A DNA stretch of 28,194 bases from RGIG9115 sp045649825 (GTDB taxonomy: Bacteria; Bacillota; Clostridia; UBA1381). Each line of letters begins with the position of its first letter. Position 1 is the first letter of the stretch. The notes under the pieces were generated by a model. That model saw only the letters and a program-made list of their open reading frames with translations, did no database searches and was not told the origin of the DNA. The stretch lies in NCBI GenBank assembly GCA_045649825.1, contig JAZRQO010000003.1, forward strand, positions 1 through 28,194, written 5' to 3'. This document shows positions 7,858-15,814 of the stretch, piece after piece. Made by a program: the position numbers and the translations under genes.

Positions 7858-8964
7858 TTATTTTAAATTATTTATTGTAGCTTCCATAAAAGCTCCGTTT
7901 CTCTGATAACCGATTTTAACTTCGCCGCCGCTATAGGTCTTTTTAAGCGCTTCGTTCCAGTCCGAAATGCTGTGAACTTCTATCCCGTTCACCGTGTTTA
8001 TTACATCACCGGGAACAATTGCGGAATTTGTTGAAGTCTTAACAGAAAGGCCTTTATTTGTGGGAAGTCCGATTTTAGCTTCCCAGGACTGCTCCGTTGT
8101 AATTCCAAGCTCGGGACGGATTATTCTGCCGTTTGCTTCAAACTGACGCAGAGCAAACATCACAGTGTCAACAGGAATTGCAAATGCCATATTGTCAATC
8201 CCCACTCCTGAAAACTTACTTGAATTTATGCCGATAAGCTCGCCTTTTGTGTTAAGCAGGGGTCCGCCTGAATTGCCGGGGTTTATAGATGCGTCCGTTT
8301 GCAGAAGCTTGTAGTAGGAATCACTGAGTGTTACGTCACAGCCGCTTACTATACCCTTTGTAACGGTGTTACGAAGTGACATTGAAATTGGCGTTCCGAT
8401 TGCAATGGCTGTTTTACCAGACACCACATCTTCAGGGTTTGCCATCTTTATAGGAGTAAGACCTATTTTATTTACCTTAACCACGGCGAGGTCTGCAACT
8501 GCATCAGAATAGAGTACTTCACCAGGTAGGCTTGTTCCGTCGTTTAAAACAACGGTGAGGTTTTTAATCCCGTCTATAACGTGGCAGTTGGTTATAATGT
8601 AGCCGTTGCTCTTATATATAACCCCCGTACCGTGAACGGTTGGGTTCCCGTAAGACACCGAGCCTCCCGTTTCGTATATTCCGATAATTGCAACCACCGA
8701 AGGGCTTACATCTGATACTATTTTTGTTATAGCATCATCCTCGGTGAATGTTATGTAAGCACTTCGCGAAACATCGTCCCATTTAACATCCGCGCCCATA
8801 GCCTCGCTTACTGCACGTATGGGAACGTAGGTGCGGTCGTTGTGAATGATTACTTCCTCATTAACCCTTGCTCCGTTTACGTAAACACGCACGTCGCTTG
8901 CCGCCATAACAATAGCCGAAGTCAAAAACGAGGCAATAATTGCAGACAGTAAAACTTTCTTCAT
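7858..8964 (-). CDS. Stalk-domain HtrA/DegP-like S1C serine protease
   Basis: A 368-residue envelope protease. Residues 1-21 are a signal peptide or anchor. Residues 24-76 hold one copper-amine-oxidase-type stalk unit (YVPIRAVSEAMGADVKW), the same module as in the next gene. The trypsin-like domain has His128 (TNCHVID), Asp158 (DAVADLAVVKV) and Ser232 (NPGNSGGPLL). Residues about 280-368 fit a single PDZ domain. Surface quality control is the usual role of S1C proteases. The stalk module replaces the transmembrane-only N-terminus of usual HtrA and may hold the enzyme on the wall. The shared stalk module suggests it works with the 5983-7845 product. Confidence 0.88.
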   Translation of the reverse strand: MKKVLLSAIIASFLTSAIVMAASDVRVYVNGARVNEEVIIHNDRTYVPIRAVSEAMGADVKWDDVSRSAYITFTEDDAITKIVSDVSPSVVAIIGIYETGGSVSYGNPTVHGTGVIYKSNGYIITNCHVIDGIKNLTVVLNDGTSLPGEVLYSDAVADLAVVKVNKIGLTPIKMANPEDVVSGKTAIAIGTPISMSLRNTVTKGIVSGCDVTLSDSYYKLLQTDASINPGNSGGPLLNTKGELIGINSSKFSGVGIDNMAFAIPVDTVMFALRQFEANGRIIRPELGITTEQSWEAKIGLPTNKGLSVKTSTNSAIVPGDVINTVNGIEVHSISDWNEALKKTYSGGEVKIGYQRNGAFMEATINNLK

Positions 8965-8993
8965 TAATACATTCCTTTCTGATTGATAGAAAA

Positions 8994-9017
8994 AAACCTC
9001 CGTAAAAACGGAGGTTT
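8994..9017 (-). terminator. Rho-independent terminator of the 9027-9320 gene
   Basis: AAACCTCCG (8994-9002) pairs with CGGAGGTTT (9009-9017). On the minus strand the stem runs into a TTTTTTT tract. It lies between the small unknown gene and the HtrA-like gene, so those are separate transcription units. Confidence 0.9.
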
Positions 9018-9026
9018 AAAACTTAG

Positions 9027-9320
9027 TTATTGTGCCAAGGCTGTTTTAAGCCACCACTGTCCGATATCGAGAGCAGTATAAATATCTTCTCTTTCAGATT
9101 CACGGAACACCTGAGGTGATTCAAGATCCCCGTTATTTGCGATGAGCTTTATTTTAACCTTAGTAGCTGTTTCGATATCTTTTACTTTTTTAGTTTCAAT
9201 TATATCAAGCTGAAGCATATATTTTTCCCCCGGCTCGCCGTAATAAAGGGTGTTGCCGGAACGGAACAGCGGTTTTTCTCTGAAGGTAAACTGTTTTTTC
9301 TTCTTTTTTTCCATTTCCAT
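9027..9320 (-). CDS. Small conserved-looking protein of unknown function
   Basis: A 97-residue soluble protein. It begins with a lysine-rich stretch (MEMEKKKKKQF), followed by an alternating beta-strand-like core (LYYGEPGEKYMLQLDIIE, KVKIKLIA) and a C-terminal helix ending LDIGQWWLKTALAQ. No family was recognised and no catalytic motif is seen. It is judged real because it has a near-consensus promoter (TTGACA-18-TATAAT), a good RBS (GGAGAGA) and its own terminator. It is monocistronic, which suggests an independent, perhaps constitutive, role. Confidence 0.8.
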   Translation of the reverse strand: MEMEKKKKKQFTFREKPLFRSGNTLYYGEPGEKYMLQLDIIETKKVKDIETATKVKIKLIANNGDLESPQVFRESEREDIYTALDIGQWWLKTALAQ

Positions 9321-9352
9321 CTCTCCTTCCGCTAAAGATTATTGTATACAAT

Positions 9353-9382
9353 ATTATACCACTTAATACCTGATTCTGTCAA
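9353..9382 (-). promoter_or_regulatory. SigA-type promoter for the 9027-9320 gene
   Basis: Minus-strand TTGACA (plus 9377-9382) and TATAAT (plus 9353-9358) are separated by 18 bases, both perfect consensus hexamers, about 33 bases before the start codon. Confidence 0.88.
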
Positions 9383-9388
9383 GTAGTT

Positions 9389-10348
9389 TTAAAGATGTTT
9401 TCTGTATTCTTTGGGCGTCATTCCGAACTTTTCCAAGAAGGCTCTATAGAAAAAAGTCCTGTTACCATAGCCCACAGTCTCCGATATTGCAGATATATCA
9501 TAGCTTGTGTGGGCAAGAAGATATGCCGCCTGATTAAGACGCTTCGTGCGTAAAAGCTCGTTGTAGGTGCTGCCCGTGTATTGCTTTATAAGCCTACTCA
9601 TGGCGGATATGCTTTGATTAAGGTCGGAGCATAGCTTTGTGAGCGAGGCATCTGAATAGTGGTTTTCTATGTACCTCAAAGCTTTCAGAATAAGCTCCTT
9701 TTCGTAGTCCTCACGTGTTCTGCCGATTTTGTTTGTGTAGTTCATAAGGTGAAGTATAAGCAGGCTCATTGTGCTTTCCGTAATATGCCTGCTGAAAGGG
9801 CTTGGGTTAAGCTTGTTCCATATAAGGTTTTCCATTAAATTCTGAACAGGGGCAAGGTCTGAAACCTTGTAGTGAAGGTAGTCGGAAAAACGGTTTCTGT
9901 CGGTCATGCAGTTAATAAGAAAATCACCAACCACGCTATTCCTGCCATCAAAAAATGAATCCGAGGTAAAAAACTCAGGGAGTATTATAAAGTTTACGGC
10001 AATATCATCTTCCTTGCAGGGAAGTATTTCCTGAACGCTGTTCTGGCTGAGTATCAAAATTTCACCTTGTTCCAAAACAACTGTTTCGTTATTTATAATA
10101 TGGGTTGTGCTGCCGCTGCACATATAAATAAGCTCAATATAGTTATGCCTATGCTTTGGAAAATGTACAAACCGTGTGTGCCGTCTGATGTCAATAAGCT
10201 TACCCTTACCAAGTAGCTTTCCACTGTCAACAACAAAACCCGGCTTCTCGGTATAAATGGCTTTTTCCACGGTATCTGCCCCGTTAATAATACGTTTTTC
10301 CTCATCTGTAGTTTCAGACAGAAAAGAAAGCAGTTTTTCATTTAACAT
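9389..10348 (-). CDS. AraC-family transcriptional regulator
   Basis: A 319-residue DNA-binding regulator. The N-terminal half carries a cupin-like sensor (HFPKHRHNYIELIYMCSGS and LEQGEILILSQN). The C-terminal ~100 residues form the double helix-turn-helix of the AraC family (YSDASLTKLCSDLNQS, then YDISAISETVGYGNRTFFYR and MTPKEYRKHL). This type usually senses a sugar or other small molecule. The start is set at 10348 rather than 10387 because AGAGG lies 6 bases before it, and the longer version would run through a terminator stem. No sugar operon adjoins it, so its target is unknown. The rhamnosidase at 13070 is a possible but unproven target. Confidence 0.9.
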   Translation of the reverse strand: MLNEKLLSFLSETTDEEKRIINGADTVEKAIYTEKPGFVVDSGKLLGKGKLIDIRRHTRFVHFPKHRHNYIELIYMCSGSTTHIINNETVVLEQGEILILSQNSVQEILPCKEDDIAVNFIILPEFFTSDSFFDGRNSVVGDFLINCMTDRNRFSDYLHYKVSDLAPVQNLMENLIWNKLNPSPFSRHITESTMSLLILHLMNYTNKIGRTREDYEKELILKALRYIENHYSDASLTKLCSDLNQSISAMSRLIKQYTGSTYNELLRTKRLNQAAYLLAHTSYDISAISETVGYGNRTFFYRAFLEKFGMTPKEYRKHL

Positions 10349-10368
10349 AATAATCCTCTTAAAACAAA

Positions 10369-10397
10369 ACAGAAGCCCGATGGTCACGGACTTCTGT
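10369..10397 (-). terminator. Terminator after HPr
   Basis: ACAGAAG (10369-10375) pairs with CTTCTGT (10391-10397), and an inner CCG/CGG adds to the stem. On the minus strand it is followed by TTTGTTTT. It separates the HPr gene from the AraC gene. Confidence 0.8.
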
Positions 10398-10408
10398 ATA
10401 TGATATAA

Positions 10409-10672
10409 TTACTCAGCAAAGTTAGATTCAACAAGCTCAACAAGACTGTTAACAGCCGCTTCTTCATCTGCGCCGTCTGCAAGAATGTTAATCTGTGTTC
10501 CCTTAGTTATACCAAGTGAAAGAACACCAAGCAAGCTCTTTGCATTAACTTTTCTTGCCTCTTTTTCAATCCAGATGCTTGATTTAAATTCGTTAGCCCG
10601 CTGTATGAAAAATGTTGCAGGTCTTGCATGAAGTCCGACCTGATTATTAACTGTAACCTCTTTAGAAAACAT
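10409..10672 (-). CDS. ptsH: Phosphocarrier protein HPr
   Basis: An 87-residue HPr. His15 in GLHARPA is the site phosphorylated by enzyme I, and Ser46 in NAKSLLGV is the site used by HPr kinase for catabolite repression in Firmicutes. Because His15 is present it is HPr rather than Crh. It is monocistronic here: no ptsI, hprK or rapZ/yvcL-type neighbours are in the window. The RBS region GGGGGG lies about 8 bases before the ATG. Confidence 0.93.
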   Translation of the reverse strand: MFSKEVTVNNQVGLHARPATFFIQRANEFKSSIWIEKEARKVNAKSLLGVLSLGITKGTQINILADGADEEAAVNSLVELVESNFAE

Positions 10673-10885
10673 ATCTCAATGCCCCCCTAATAATTTTAAA
10701 ACCGATTAACCGCCGTGCCTGCTTCCATAATCAAGACACGCAAAAAACAATCAAAAGTTGATATACATATAGCATACTATATTATAGACAGAACGTCAAT
10801 CATTTTTTTGACATACTATTAATTTTCAGTAAACAACACAAATTTATTTTTTGCAAAATCAGTCATTTTCGGTGTTTTCACCAAG

Positions 10886-11932
10886 CTATTTTGAGCCGTT
10901 TTCTCTAAGTTTTTCACGTACCTTGCTATCAATCATCTTTGTGAATTCGGGGGTTTCTTCCATATATTTACGAACATTGTCACGGCCCTGACCAAGTCTT
11001 TCGCCGTCGTAGCTGAACCAGGCGCCGCTTTTCTGAATAATTCCGTAGTCAGTTGCAACGTCAAGGATGTTACCTTCTTTTGAAATACCCTGGCCGTAAA
11101 CAATATCAAATACTGCTTCTTTAAAGGGCGGAGCCACCTTGTTCTTAACAACCTTAACTCTTGTTTTATTACCTATAAGCTCTGTTCCGTTCTTAATAGC
11201 CTCTACCTTTCTTACGTCAAGACGAACAGATGAGAAGTATTTAAGAGCGCGTCCGCCGGGTGTGGTTTCGGGGTTGCCGTAAATAACGCCAACCTTTTCA
11301 CGAAGCTGGTTTATAAATATAACTGATGTACCTGTTTTTGCAGTGATGCTGGTGAGCTTACGGAGTGCCTGTGACATAAGGCGGGCAAGAAGTCCCACGT
11401 GGGCATCGCCCATTTCGCCTTCGATTTCAGCCTTGGGAACAAGTGCTGCAACGGAGTCGATTACAATAATATCAATTGCACCGCTTCTGATAAGAGCTTC
11501 CGCTATTTCAAGCGCCTGCTCACCTGTGTCGGGCTGTGCAACTATAAGATTATCAATATCAACGCCTAAGTTTTTTGCATAAACGGGGTCGAGGGCATGC
11601 TCTGCGTCAATAAATGCCGCATCTCCGCCCATTTTCTGAGCCTCGGCAACCACGTGGAGTGCAACTGTTGTTTTACCTGATGATTCGGGGCCGTAAATTT
11701 CAATTACTCTGCCTCTGGGAATACCGCCCACGCCAAGGGCAATATCAAGAGTAAGTGAGCCTGTGGGTATTGCATCAACGGATACGTCGGGCGCATCGCC
11801 GAGCTTCATAATACTGCCTGTTCCGAAATTCTTGCGAATGTCTTTTATGGCATCGTCAATCGCCTTGATTCTTTCAGGGTCTTTTTTGATTTTGGGCTCC
11901 AGAGCCTCTTCCTTTTCTGTGATGTTATCCAT
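10886..11932 (-). CDS. recA: Recombinase RecA
   Basis: A 348-residue strand-exchange ATPase for homologous recombination and SOS induction. Walker A GPESSGKT is at residues 81-88. The conserved IDAEHALDPVYAKNLGVD, loop L1/L2 region (FINQLREKVGVIYGNPETTPGG) and the C-terminal domain are all present. The N-terminus has a short charged extension of about 12 residues. RBS AAAGGA precedes the ATG, with a promoter about 77 bases upstream. No recX follows; the next minus-strand gene is HPr after a 213-base gap. Confidence 0.97.
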   Translation of the reverse strand: MDNITEKEEALEPKIKKDPERIKAIDDAIKDIRKNFGTGSIMKLGDAPDVSVDAIPTGSLTLDIALGVGGIPRGRVIEIYGPESSGKTTVALHVVAEAQKMGGDAAFIDAEHALDPVYAKNLGVDIDNLIVAQPDTGEQALEIAEALIRSGAIDIIVIDSVAALVPKAEIEGEMGDAHVGLLARLMSQALRKLTSITAKTGTSVIFINQLREKVGVIYGNPETTPGGRALKYFSSVRLDVRKVEAIKNGTELIGNKTRVKVVKNKVAPPFKEAVFDIVYGQGISKEGNILDVATDYGIIQKSGAWFSYDGERLGQGRDNVRKYMEETPEFTKMIDSKVREKLRENGSK

Positions 11933-12008
11933 AATAAAAGTTCCTTTCCAAACTATAATTTACTTATGTAATATACAAGTTGCCGAAGGCAAGATTTCTT
12001 ATGATTTG

Positions 12009-12037
12009 ATTATAACATAATAAATAATGAATTGCAA
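12009..12037 (-). promoter_or_regulatory. recA promoter
   Basis: Minus-strand TTGCAA (plus 12032-12037) and TATAAT (plus 12009-12014) with a 17-base spacer. The leader of about 70 bases contains a small TTGCC-TTC-GGCAA hairpin (about 11980-11993). I did not find a Firmicutes LexA box (CGAAC-N4-GTTCG) here. Confidence 0.75.
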
Positions 12038-12057
12038 GCAAATTATTTCAAAAAAAA

Positions 12058-12085
12058 TTAGCTGTCCCATTCGCGGGACAGCTAA
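12058..12085 (-). terminator. Terminator after the PfkB pseudogene
   Basis: An 11-bp stem TTAGCTGTCCC (12058-12068) pairs with GGGACAGCTAA (12075-12085), followed on the minus strand by TTTTTTTT. It is intact although the gene upstream is decayed. Confidence 0.9.
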
Positions 12086-12088
12086 AAG

Positions 12089-12823
12089 TCACTTAAGATA
12101 TTCCAAAAGCTCCCTTGTATATTCGGGAACAGACTCTAAGTGCTGAACAACAAGTGCCTCTTCAGCAGATTTTCCTTTAAGATATGCATTCGTGTATGCT
12201 CCGAAGAAGCTGTCACCAGCGCCAACGGTTGAAACAACCTTACCGCCGGGAGTTTTGGAAAGAATGCCTTTACTTGACTGCTTTGTATAAGCCATTGCTC
12301 CGTCCTTGCCCAGGGTTAAAAGAACAGTTCCTATATCATATGTTTCTGAAAGGAAACGGCAGGCTTCTTCAAGGGAAGCGGTTTTTGTTACATCTGATAC
12401 GTCAAAGTTGCAAATTTCAAGCTCGCTGAGAACGGGGAATTCCTCCTGACTTATTTTAAGAACTGTGCAGGCTCTGAAGCCGTCCTCTGCAATTTTCTTT
12501 GTGTAGTATTTCTGACGGATGTTAATGTCGAAGAAAATATCGTCCCAGGCATGGTCTGAAATAAGCTTTTTAAGAGTTTCTCTTGAAACTTCATTTCTTT
12601 GAGCCAGTGAACCGAAATAAAGTGATTTGGGTGTGGCTTTGAAATTTTTTCGTTCTGATTTTCACTTACGGGTATGTAGTCATAGGCTCTGAGGGGGCAC
12701 AGGTCGTAGTTAGGTATGCCCTCATCTGAAATTGTAACCTGACAAATCCCTGTTGGCGGTCGATAACAGAAACAAAATCACGGGGGAGATTAACCCCGTC
12801 TATAGCCTTTGCAGTTTCTATAT
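12089..12823 (-). pseudogene. Frameshifted, truncated PfkB-family sugar kinase (fructokinase-like)
   Basis: The minus strand encodes a recognisable PfkB kinase in three frames. Frame one (12089 to about 12655) has SLYFGSLAQRNEVSRETLKK, a FFDINIRQKYY segment and the C-terminal catalytic signature STVGAGDSFFGAY. Frame two (about 12650-12760) has PTGICQVTISDEGIPNYDL and PLRAYDYIPV. Frame three (about 12755-12823) has AKAIDGVNLPRDFVSVIDR. The N-terminal ~60 residues, with the substrate-binding start, are absent because a stop codon and unrelated A+T-rich DNA replace them. One shift lies near the A-run at about 12641-12646. It probably phosphorylated fructose or a similar sugar. A sequencing error could explain one shift, but not the missing start. 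Confidence 0.88.
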
Positions 12824-12887
12824 ATTAAATCTCCTGCACTATTTTTTGTGCTTATTTATTTGTTATTGTTTTGTAACCCTCAGTATA

Positions 12888-12916
12888 TTGACTTTTATAT
12901 TTTTCTGTGTTAATAT
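12888..12916 (+). promoter_or_regulatory. Possible promoter for the rhamnosidase gene
   Basis: TTGACT (12888-12893) and TAATAT (12911-12916) with a 17-base spacer, about 150 bases before the rhamnosidase start. This is the best candidate in the gap. The region 12824-12925 is otherwise A+T-rich with no other feature, apart from TGCACTATTTTTT at about 12836, a fragment shared with the ends of the MITE-like repeats. Confidence 0.45.
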
Positions 12917-12925
12917 ATTAAGGCA

Positions 12926-13066
12926 GTGTACGTGGGAATTTTAGAGGGATTTGCCACGGAAATGGGTGCAGATTTTGTATGTCTGGGGGATAAGGGCATG
13001 GAGCAGATTTCTTTAAGATTATTTGCAGCAATAAAAGAATATATATATCAAAAAAAAGAGGAGTAA
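12926..13066 (+). pseudogene. Possible 3' remnant of a lost gene
   Basis: An open frame of 46 codons that starts only with GTG, lacks an RBS, and ends 3 bases before the rhamnosidase ATG. Its peptide (LEGFATEMGADFVCLGDKG, then EQISLRLFAAIKEYIYQKK) has the composition and helix pattern of a real protein C-terminus rather than intergenic DNA. No family was recognised. It may be what is left of an operon partner deleted together with the kinase N-terminus. Its tail contains the AGAGGAG that serves as the RBS of the next gene. Confidence 0.35.
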
Positions 13067-13069
13067 ATT

Positions 13070-15226
13070 ATGGAAAATAATTTTATTAAAGCAACATATG
13101 AATATTGTACCCTTACGGAGTGGGTTCCAGCACCATATATGCGAAAAACCTTTATTGTGGGCGAAGGGTTGAAAAGTGCGGAGCTTAAAATTGCCGCACT
13201 TGGTTTTTACAGGCTGTGGATTAACGGAAAAGAAATAACAAAAGGGCTCCTTGCACCTTACATATGCAACACAAATGACCTTGTTTATTACGACACATAC
13301 AATGTGGCAAGCTATCTTACATCAGGCGAAAATGTAGTCGGCATAATGCTTGGAAACGGTATGCACAACAGTGTGGCAGGTCTTATATGGAAAGAGGATT
13401 TACGTGCAAACCGCACGCCGCCTGCAGTTTCCCTGGAGCTTAAGCTATCCGACAGTTCGGGAGAGCGTTCCGTAATCTCTGACGACAGCTTCAAGGTTCA
13501 TCCCTCCCCCATTCTCTATGATGATTTCAGAACGGGTGAGAGGTATGATGCAACCCTTGAAATAGACGGTTGGAATATGCAAGGGTTTGACGACAGTCTG
13601 TGGGGCTGTGCAATCGCTGCGGAAGTGCCATCGGGCAAGCTTACCGAGAGCTTTGCCGAGCCTATAAGGATACGTAAAACCCTTAAGCCTCTGTCAATTG
13701 AGAAACAGGGCGACGGATATTTATATAAATTTGCTGAAAACTCAGCAGGCCACGCCGTAATCTCAATTAACGGAGCGCAAGGACAGAAGCTTGAGCTTAT
13801 TTACGGTGATATGTTAATCGATGGAAAGCTCACATATGAGAATGTAACATTCCCTCACACCCATATTATTTCAAGAGAAGATGCCTGTCCGAAAACAGTG
13901 TATATCTGCCGCGATGGAGAGCAGGTGTATCGTCCAAGCTTCACATTCTTCGGTTTTCAATATGTGTATATAACAGGTATAACCGACGCTCAGGCGACTG
14001 TCGACCTTCTTACCTACGAGCTTTACAGCTCCGACCTTGAAAAAAAGGGTAGCTTTGAATGTTCCGATATACGCGGCAATACCCTGCAGACCATGGCAAT
14101 AAATTCCGACCAAGCCTGCTTCTTCTACTATCCGATGGACTGTCCTCACCGTGAAAAGAATGGATGGGCAGCGGATGCGGCAGTATCGGCCGACCAGTTT
14201 ATGATAAACTTCGGCGCGGAGAACAGCCTCAGGCAATGGTTGGATAATTTCCGCAAAGCACAGGGTGAGAACGGAAAAGTTGCCACAATGGTTCCAAGCT
14301 ACGGTTGGAGCCTTGAGCGACAGGACGGTGCACTGTGGGAGGGTATAGTTATTTCAATGCCCTACGATATTTATACCTACACACAGGATAAAACCGTTCT
14401 TGAAGAAAACGCCCACACTATTTTCAGATACCTGTACTATCTTAGCTCAATCCTTAAAAACGGACTTGTGACCTACGGAAGCGGCGACTGGTGCAGACCG
14501 GGTTATTATGACAGACCCAATGGTGTACCCATAGATGCATATAATTCTATAATCGCTTATTCTCTTTGCGTTAAAGCAGCAGAAATTTTTAAGGTTCTGG
14601 AAAAGGAATTTGAGGCAGAATATGCGACAAAGCTTGCAGATAAAATCAGAACAGCCATACGGCGTGAATTTATAAACCCCGAAACCTGCGTTGTTGCAGG
14701 CGAATGTCAGACTATGCAGGCTTCTGCCCTCTATCATAATATATTTGATGAGGACGAAAAAGAAAAGGCTTTCAAGGCATTGCTTGGATACATAAAAGAA
14801 AAGGATAATCTCCTTGATGTGGGTATGCTTGGTGTAAGAGTTATGTTCCACGTACTTGCAGAGTTCGGTGAAGCCGAGCTTGCATATAATATGATAACAG
14901 ACAAGCGTTTCCCTTCTTTCGGGTATATTGCCGACAGAGGATATACTACTCTTTGGGAATACTGGTTTGACGATAATACAAGACCTCACGGCTCCCTTGA
15001 CCATCATATGTTCAGTAGTATAAGCGGATTCTTTATCCGGGAGCTTGGTGGTATAAATTTTAACTTTGACGGAAGCATAACAGTTAAACCCCGCACTATT
15101 TCCAACCTTGATTTTGTAAAGGCGAACTGCCGGGGCGTTTCGGTTAAGTGGGAGAGAGAAAACGGGGACGTTAAAATTTCAGTAGATGTTGCACCTGAGC
15201 TAGAAGAAAGAGTAAAAATTCTTTAA
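13070..15226 (+). CDS. Alpha-L-rhamnosidase, GH78 family
   Basis: A 718-residue glycoside hydrolase that removes terminal alpha-L-rhamnose from plant glycans or glycosides. The N-terminal region (about 25-140) is the beta-sandwich typical of bacterial rhamnosidases (IAALGFYRLWINGKEI, LGNGMHN). The (alpha/alpha)6 catalytic barrel begins at about residue 330 with DCPHREKNGWAADA (about 357-370), which carries the conserved acidic residues of GH78. Later WEGIVISMPYDIY and TTLWEYWFD are also typical. A C-terminal beta-sandwich ends the protein. There is no signal peptide, so the enzyme is intracellular and would act on imported oligosaccharides. RBS AGAGGAG is well placed. No transporter adjoins it; the PfkB remnant upstream suggests a former sugar-use locus. 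Confidence 0.88.
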   Translation: MENNFIKATYEYCTLTEWVPAPYMRKTFIVGEGLKSAELKIAALGFYRLWINGKEITKGLLAPYICNTNDLVYYDTYNVASYLTSGENVVGIMLGNGMHNSVAGLIWKEDLRANRTPPAVSLELKLSDSSGERSVISDDSFKVHPSPILYDDFRTGERYDATLEIDGWNMQGFDDSLWGCAIAAEVPSGKLTESFAEPIRIRKTLKPLSIEKQGDGYLYKFAENSAGHAVISINGAQGQKLELIYGDMLIDGKLTYENVTFPHTHIISREDACPKTVYICRDGEQVYRPSFTFFGFQYVYITGITDAQATVDLLTYELYSSDLEKKGSFECSDIRGNTLQTMAINSDQACFFYYPMDCPHREKNGWAADAAVSADQFMINFGAENSLRQWLDNFRKAQGENGKVATMVPSYGWSLERQDGALWEGIVISMPYDIYTYTQDKTVLEENAHTIFRYLYYLSSILKNGLVTYGSGDWCRPGYYDRPNGVPIDAYNSIIAYSLCVKAAEIFKVLEKEFEAEYATKLADKIRTAIRREFINPETCVVAGECQTMQASALYHNIFDEDEKEKAFKALLGYIKEKDNLLDVGMLGVRVMFHVLAEFGEAELAYNMITDKRFPSFGYIADRGYTTLWEYWFDDNTRPHGSLDHHMFSSISGFFIRELGGINFNFDGSITVKPRTISNLDFVKANCRGVSVKWERENGDVKISVDVAPELEERVKIL

Positions 15227-15295
15227 AATGTGTGTTAAAAACACGAAAAATTGGTTATATATAAAAAAAGAAATAAAATAACAGGAGGGATTTTT

Positions 15296-15496
15296 GTGGC
15301 GATTACTTTAAACCCTGATAAGGAAATAGTTAAAACCGTAAAAGACGGTCTTAAAGCAACAGGCGGTTACTGCCCCTGCAGGCTTGAGCGAACAGAAGAA
15401 AATAAATGTATGTGTCAGGAGTTTAAAAATCAGGTTAAAGATCCCGATTTTGAAGGTTACTGTCATTGTATGTTGTATTACAAATCAAAGGAGTAG
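15296..15496 (+). CDS. Ferredoxin-thioredoxin reductase catalytic-chain-like protein
   Basis: A 66-residue protein with six cysteines in three CxC pairs: CPC (26-28), CMC (38-40) and CHC (56-58). The FTR catalytic chain uses CPC, CPC and CHC to hold a [4Fe-4S] cluster beside a redox disulfide and passes electrons from ferredoxin to thioredoxin. Here the gaps between pairs are 9 and 15 residues, in place of about 16 and 8 in plant/cyanobacterial FTR, so it is a relative rather than the textbook form. The GTG start at 15296 is chosen because AGGAGGG lies just upstream; the longer reading from 15251 has no RBS. The stop is 6 bases before thioredoxin, so the pair is probably a redox couple. Confidence 0.82.
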   Translation: MAITLNPDKEIVKTVKDGLKATGGYCPCRLERTEENKCMCQEFKNQVKDPDFEGYCHCMLYYKSKE

Positions 15497-15502
15497 ATAA
15501 AT

Positions 15503-15814
15503 ATGACTGAAATAACACTAACAAAAGAAAACTTTGCCGCAGAAGTCCTGAATTCGGATAAGCCCATAATAGTTGATTTCTGGGCAACCTGGTGCGGCCC
15601 CTGTAAAATGCTGGCACCCGTACTTGCAGAAATTGCAGAAGAGAGAGCCGATATTAAGGTCGGCAAAGTAAATATAGACGAAGAGCCTGAGCTTGCAACG
15701 GAGTTCAGAATTGCAAGCATTCCCACCGTTATGCTCTTCAAAGACGGAAAGTCCGTTCAGACGGAAATAGGCTACCGTTCAAAGGATCAGCTTATGGAAG
15801 CGTTTAATTTATAA
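15503..15814 (+). CDS. trxA: Thioredoxin
   Basis: A 103-residue thioredoxin with the active site WCGPC (Cys31 and Cys34) and cis-proline loop ASIPT. It reduces disulfides of cytosolic proteins. It follows the FTR-like gene after 6 bases with AAGGAG as RBS, so its reductant is probably the FTR-like protein rather than NADPH-thioredoxin reductase (trxB is not in the window). Confidence 0.93.
   Translation: MTEITLTKENFAAEVLNSDKPIIVDFWATWCGPCKMLAPVLAEIAEERADIKVGKVNIDEEPELATEFRIASIPTVMLFKDGKSVQTEIGYRSKDQLMEAFNL

Noticed and set aside
10673..10885. Promoter upstream of HPr (TTGACG / TATGCT)
   Set aside because: A TTGACG and a TATAAT occur near 10780-10800, but their spacing is wrong; the only alternative -10 is weak, so no promoter was called in this gap.
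14447..15007. 186-codon minus-strand frame inside the rhamnosidase gene
   Set aside because: It is the antisense shadow of a strongly conserved GH78 catalytic region; no RBS and a cysteine-rich, non-protein-like composition.
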